A DNA stretch of 61,708 nt from Rhodocyclales bacterium. GTDB taxonomy: Bacteria; Pseudomonadota; Gammaproteobacteria; Burkholderiales; Rhodocyclaceae. Position numbers and translations under genes: made by a program. Location of the stretch: assembly GCA_028292505.1 (NCBI GenBank), contig JAQGMF010000007.1, positions 1-61,708 on the forward strand, written 5' to 3'. Shown here piece after piece: positions 61,201-61,708 of the stretch (position 1 is its first letter; each line of letters starts with the position of its first letter). Below the pieces are notes generated by a model, which saw nothing but the letters and a program-made list of their open reading frames with translations, ran no database searches and was not told the origin of the DNA.

Positions 61201-61708
61201 CGAAGGCGGCTCGATCACTTACACCGCCACACTGACGAGTGCTGCCGCATCGCCCGTCACGGTCACGCTCGATAATGGCGCTGTCATTACCATCGCGACG
61301 GGCGCACTAACTGGCAATGTCGCCGTCGCAGCGCCGGGCGATGATGTGTATGTCGATGCAGGAACCGTCAGTGCTGCGATTGTTACGGCCACAGGCGGCG
61401 GTTTCGAGAACCTTGTAGTCAACGCAGCTCCTGCTGCAACAAGCGTCCCCGATACCATTGATACAGTGACAGCCGCGCTCAGCGCGACACCGAGCGTCGT
61501 CGAAGGCGGCACGATCACCTATACCGTTACGCTGCCTGCAATGGTCACCGGCTCGCCGGTTGTAGCAACGCTTTCCAACGGCGCGACGATCACTATTCCT
61601 GTCGGCAGCAATACCGGCACGGCCAATGTGACAGCGGCCGATGATGTGTATGCGGGCGGCGGCAGTGCGACGGCGACCATCACGACAATTTCTGGCGGCA
61701 ATTTCGAG
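58211..61708 (+). CDS. Giant Lap-like adhesin, N-terminal part (continues past the window)
   Basis: 1166 codons without a stop, start ATG 58211 with GGAG upstream. Residues 1-110 are a retention module as in LapA/BapA-type adhesins (GTVQHIEGNAWLRLPDGKMI, VGDHINPGDVIVTDHNAHVE). After a short linker come tandem ~100-residue Ig-like repeats from residue ~180 on. Retention modules plug the secretion channel until a LapG-type protease cuts; here the site region reads DPAEAGLIAGGQD, without the usual TAAG. RTX and secretion signal must lie beyond the window. Secreted by the adjacent type I system. Confidence 0.9.
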   Translation, partial: MAEMNNPQLQGTVQHIEGNAWLRLPDGKMIVLKVGDHINPGDVIVTDHNAHVELARPNGAVLDIGPDRTLLADQDVLSQSAPDRSEAAILPLGTDAERVIAALNAGQDPFAIVDPAEAGLIAGGQDSGHGFVRLLRITEGVTATTFDATSGSTQTELLPPHGADPVLQQQALTPTPPPAPDSLVLSTSGGTISEGGSIVYTVSAGAPVSGTPLVITLSSGTTITIPVGASSASSTPVPVRSDDVYIEGPQSITASITSATGGTFSTYEAGSPVTTVVNDDADTTTVTLAATPSATEGGNIVYTATLSNPAATPVTVALSNGAHITIAPGAVSGTVTVAAPADDVYVNSVPVTTAIVSASGGGFENLVPDTTPASTTINDTVNTTTVTLSAPATAIEAGTITYSASVDHAVTGSPLVLTLSNGTTITIPVGSSTGTSAPIVARTDDVYTQGSTAVPVSITSHTGGNFEALDTSSTATTSVTDDSDATTVSLSATPTVAEGGSITYTATLTSAAASPVTVTLDNGAVITIAAGALTGNVAVAAPGDDVYVDAAPVSAAITTATGGGFENLVVNATPVTTNIPDTIDTVTATLGATPSVVEGGSITYTVNLPVNVTGSAVVATLSNGLTITIPVGSNTGTASVPAGDNVYAGGGSATASITGISGGNFEHLVASSTPAATTITDDSDTTTVSLSATPTVAEGGSITYTATLTSAAASPVTVTLDNGAVITIATGALTGNVAVAAPGDDVYVDAAPVSAKIAGATGGGFENLVVNATPATTNVPDTIDTTTVSLSATPTVAEGGSITYTATLTSAAASPVTVTLNNGAVITIAAGALTGNVAVAAPGDDVYVDAAPVSAAIATATGGGFENLVVNATPVTTNIPDTIDTVTATLSATPSVVEGGTITYTVTLPAMVTGSPVVATLSNGATITIPVGSNTGTANVTAADDVYAGGGSATATITTISGGNFEHLVASSAPATSTLTDDSDATTVSLAATPTVAEGGSITYTATLTSAAASPVTVTLDNGAVITIATGALTGNVAVAAPGDDVYVDAGTVSAAIVTATGGGFENLVVNAAPAATSVPDTIDTVTAALSATPSVVEGGTITYTVTLPAMVTGSPVVATLSNGATITIPVGSNTGTANVTAADDVYAGGGSATATITTISGGNFE
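58755..61708 (+). repeat. Tandem 300-base adhesin repeats of two alternating types
   Basis: Units of ~100 residues begin near 58755, 59060, 59366, 59666, 59966, 60266, 60566, 60866, 61166 and 61466; from 59666 the period is exactly 300 bases. Type A has TPTVAEGGSITYTATLTSAA and GGGFENLVVN; type B has TPSVVEGG, TLSNG-TITIPVGS and GGNFEHLVASS. Order of types: B', A', B', A, B, A, A, B, A, B. 60901-61108 and 61501-61708 differ at only 7 of 208 bases. Confidence 0.95.

Noticed and set aside
59113..61518. Series of 99-codon open frames on the minus strand, spaced 300 bases
   Set aside because: They mirror the repeats of the plus-strand adhesin frame; their identical length follows from the repeat period, not from coding selection.

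Overview
The window looks like a chromosome segment of a flagellated betaproteobacterium, probably order Burkholderiales and perhaps Oxalobacteraceae-like. The evidence is the moderately high GC, the flgBCDEFGHIJ/flgA/flgMN layout, the ribF-ileS-lspA-fkpB-ispH block, pilSR, a YbiB family gene and a PP0621 family gene. Family and genus are guesses. Roughly the first 17.9 kb is the early half of an integrated lambda-like prophage; the rest is host chromosome.

Prophage (1-17911, open on the left). A leftward Cro/YdaS-like gene and a rightward CI-like repressor are divergent around three palindromic operators (543-598). A matching pair of operators overlaps a rightward promoter at 3207-3249. The two promoters have the same -35, the same 17-base spacer and the same 25-base operator spacing, so they behave like a lambda PR/PL pair. 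Between cI and the PL-like promoter lie four immunity-region cargo genes: a retropepsin-like protease with a small partner, a lipoprotein and an exported protein. The PL-like operon then runs 14 kb through tiny translationally coupled genes, Bet and YqaJ-type exonuclease, a DnaQ-like exonuclease, a J-domain protein and DUF-family genes, to an excisionase-like gene and a tyrosine integrase. It ends at a 3' tRNA-Thr fragment (attachment site). Structural genes are not in the window and should lie to the left.

The main discovery is a complete diversity-generating retroelement (DGR) inside this recombination operon, between 4727 and 11346. It has two target genes with C-type-lectin/FGE-like folds (variable repeats VR1 5325-5439 and VR2 9019-9133), one template repeat (TR 10081-10195), an accessory protein that looks like a MutS-I-like domain fused to an Avd-like helical domain, and a DGR-type reverse transcriptase. 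Over 115 bases, VR1 differs from TR at 15 positions and VR2 at 14. All 29 differences are at template adenines; none of the 88 non-adenine positions differs. Both VRs are followed by a hairpin about 34 bases downstream. bet and exo sit between the two targets. The only open start codons for the reverse transcriptase lie before or inside TR, so TR seems to be read through as the 5' part of the RT frame.

Host part. Leftward yaaA - M14 carboxypeptidase - queF and rightward bioA are followed by the flagellar rod/hook/ring operon flgBCDEFGHIJ (leftward, with a sigma-54-type promoter) and divergent flgA. An ECF sigma/ChrR-like anti-sigma pair and ansA separate flgA from flgMN (with a FliA-type promoter). 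Next come pilR-pilS-PP0621, a LEA-type lipoprotein, ybiB, ppk2, an orphan parA, small exported proteins, a rhomboid protease, the ribF-ileS-lspA-fkpB-ispH block, an ABC exporter and a family-39-like glycosyltransferase. The window ends in a Lap-like type I secretion cluster (ABC transporter, membrane fusion protein, LuxR-type regulator) and the first 1166 codons of a giant adhesin built from exactly 300-base repeats.
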